In this document: positions 5,555-6,498 of the stretch, one piece after another
Position numbering within the stretch: position 1 is the first letter of the stretch
Layout of the letters: each line of letters starts with the position of its first letter
Source of the DNA: Clostridiales bacterium
Lineage (GTDB): Bacteria > Bacillota > Clostridia > Monoglobales > Firm-18
Length of the DNA: 6,498 nucleotides
Reading direction: 5' to 3'
Assembly: GCA_031255355.1 (NCBI GenBank)
Contig: JAIRSR010000023.1
Span: forward strand, 1-6,498
Position numbers and translations under genes: made by a program
The notes under the pieces: model-generated
Database searches by the model: none
What the model saw: the letters and a program-made list of their open reading frames with translations, nothing else
What the model was told of the DNA's origin: nothing

Positions 5555-6498
5555 GCGTCCGCCTCGTCTCCGTGCAGGAAGCAACGGCACCAATGGCCTG
5601 GAGCGACTTCCGTCAGGGCCGGCATCGCTTTCCCGCACTTTTCCGTCTTTTGGCCGCAGCGGTCGAAGAAACGGCAGCCACAACTCCACTCGCCCCCCGG
5701 CGGCACGACTCCGGGAATGGCGTAAAGCTCTCTTCGCGCGCTTCCCGAAGCTGAAGCTCTCAGAGACTCCAGAGACTCCAGAAAACCCAGAGAGCCCACA
5801 GACCGCAGGAGCCCCGACGTGTAGGGGTGGGCGGGCTGGTGAAACAGCTCCGCCACGGATGCCTGCTCCGCCACCTGCCCCGCGTAGAAAACGGCGACCT
5901 CCTGACAGGTCTCGGCCACAACTCCCAGATCGTGCGTGATCATGACGATCGACGTGTCGCGGGATTCCTTCAGCTCGTTCATGAGGTCGAGAATCTGAGC
6001 CTGGATGGTCACGTCCAGGGCCGTGGTGGGCTCGTCGGCGATGAGCAGCCTGGGGTCGTCGATCAGCGCGATCGCGATCATCACGCGCTGAAGCTGCCCG
6101 CCGGACAACTGGTGCGGGTAGCTTTTCAGCGTCTGCTCGGGGCGCGGGATCTTCAGCTTGTTCAGCATAAACAGCGCGCGATCGGTCATCTCCCGTTTAC
6201 TCGAAAGCTCCTTGCCGCAGCGCATGGGGCGATGGCGCCTGTGAAAGGACAACGCCTCTCGCATCTGGAACTCTATGGTAAAGATGGGGTCGAAGGCGTT
6301 CATGGGCTCTTGAAAGATCATGGAAATCTCGCGCCCGCGCAAATCGCGCATTTTGTCGGCGGAAAGGCCGAACAGCTCCACCTCTCCCTCAGGCCGGTCG
6401 AAACGAGCCGTGCCCCCGAGAGCACGCAGAGGATAGGGCAGGAGCTGCATCAGGGCGTTGGCCGTGATGCTCTTACCGCAGCCGCTTTCCCCGACGAT
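5551..6498 (-). CDS. OppD/DppD-like oligopeptide ABC transporter ATP-binding protein (5' partial)
   Basis: The frame is open to the window edge; 315 residues are visible, starting IVGESGCGKS (Walker A). In order follow the Q-loop MIFQEPMNAFDP (about visible residues 60-71), signature LSGGQLQR (131-138), Walker B LLIADEP with D-loop TALD (151-162), and H-loop VMITHDLG (185-192). The C-terminus has the oligopeptide-transporter extension (YAIPGVVP...EVAPGHW) with a C-x5-C-x6-C cluster plus a late CRC. In some DppD proteins this cluster is reported to bind iron-sulfur. The protein would hydrolyse ATP to drive a peptide or nickel-type permease; permease and binding protein are outside the window. 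A Ser/Leu/Glu-rich insert (about 235-255), encoded partly by a 9-base tandem repeat, lengthens the linker before YAIPG. Its GC is higher than that of the left part of the window. Confidence 0.93.
   Translation of the reverse strand: MVGESGCGKSITANALMQLLPYPLRALGGTARFDRPEGEVELFGLSADKMRDLRGREISMIFQEPMNAFDPIFTIEFQMREALSFHRRHRPMRCGKELSSKREMTDRALFMLNKLKIPRPEQTLKSYPHQLSGGQLQRVMIAIALIDDPRLLIADEPTTALDVTIQAQILDLMNELKESRDTSIVMITHDLGVVAETCQEVAVFYAGQVAEQASVAELFHQPAHPYTSGLLRSVGSLGFLESLESLRASASGSARRELYAIPGVVPPGGEWSCGCRFFDRCGQKTEKCGKAMPALTEVAPGHWCRCFLHGDEADA
5762..5779. repeat. Two tandem copies of AGAGACTCC in the oppD-like gene
   Basis: AGAGACTCC occurs at 5762-5770 and again at 5771-5779. On the minus strand the pair encodes part of LESLES. 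It keeps the frame and lies in a variable linker, consistent with slippage in a tolerant region. Confidence 0.8.

Noticed and set aside
5555..5689. N-terminal extension of the OppF-TRAP frame upstream of 5554
   Set aside because: It lies in the antiparallel-free shadow of the oppD-like coding sequence in another frame. The ATGA overlap at 5551-5554 and the typical OppF N-terminus fix the start at 5554.
1..6498. CRISPR arrays, tRNA or rRNA genes, insertion-sequence ends
   Set aside because: No regularly spaced repeats, no tRNA-like cloverleaf or rRNA signature, and no terminal inverted repeats with a transposase frame were visible.

Overview
The window is protein-coding nearly throughout, with no RNA genes, CRISPR or insertion sequences. 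Its left four-fifths (about 1-5330) look like a Clostridia- or Negativicutes-type Firmicute: a zinc-ribbon type ribosomal protein L28, strong AGGAGG-type ribosome sites, an ATP-type 6-phosphofructokinase, and the trp RNA-binding attenuation protein TRAP (MtrB), which is largely a Firmicute protein. The last 1.2 kb carries an oligopeptide ABC transporter gene pair with higher GC (about 63% against about 53% in hand-counted 60-base lines). It may come from another genome or a distant locus.

Layout. Plus strand, 1-2625: a tightly overlapping cassette of a polyprenyl-phosphate sugar synthase-like GT2 (5' end outside the window), a DUF2304 membrane protein, a four-helix SMR/ArnE-like protein and an ArnT/PMT-like GT39. 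The order suggests loading of a sugar on a lipid carrier, flipping it, and transferring it outside the membrane. The GT39 is interrupted by an in-frame TAG. Convergent on the minus strand is rpmB with a clear terminator, encoding an L28 with a 63-residue acidic tail. Further upstream on the minus strand lies the series mtrB (5' truncated) - DUF2007-like small protein - pfkA - CDP-alcohol phosphatidyltransferase.

Right end, minus strand: oppD-like (5' end outside the window) overlaps oppF-like by ATGA. After only about 77 codons oppF runs in frame into TRAP at a GACGGCGTG word that both families could encode (Asp-Gly-Val). The result is one open frame of 133 residues, half ABC ATPase and half TRAP, with neither half complete. 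This is the most remarkable point of the window. It is either a chimeric join (assembly, amplification or cloning) or a genuine rearrangement at very short homology.

I see no wholly new system. The points most worth a second look are the OppF-TRAP join, the acidic tail on L28, the nonsense codon in the GT39, and the mtrB-pfkA linkage.
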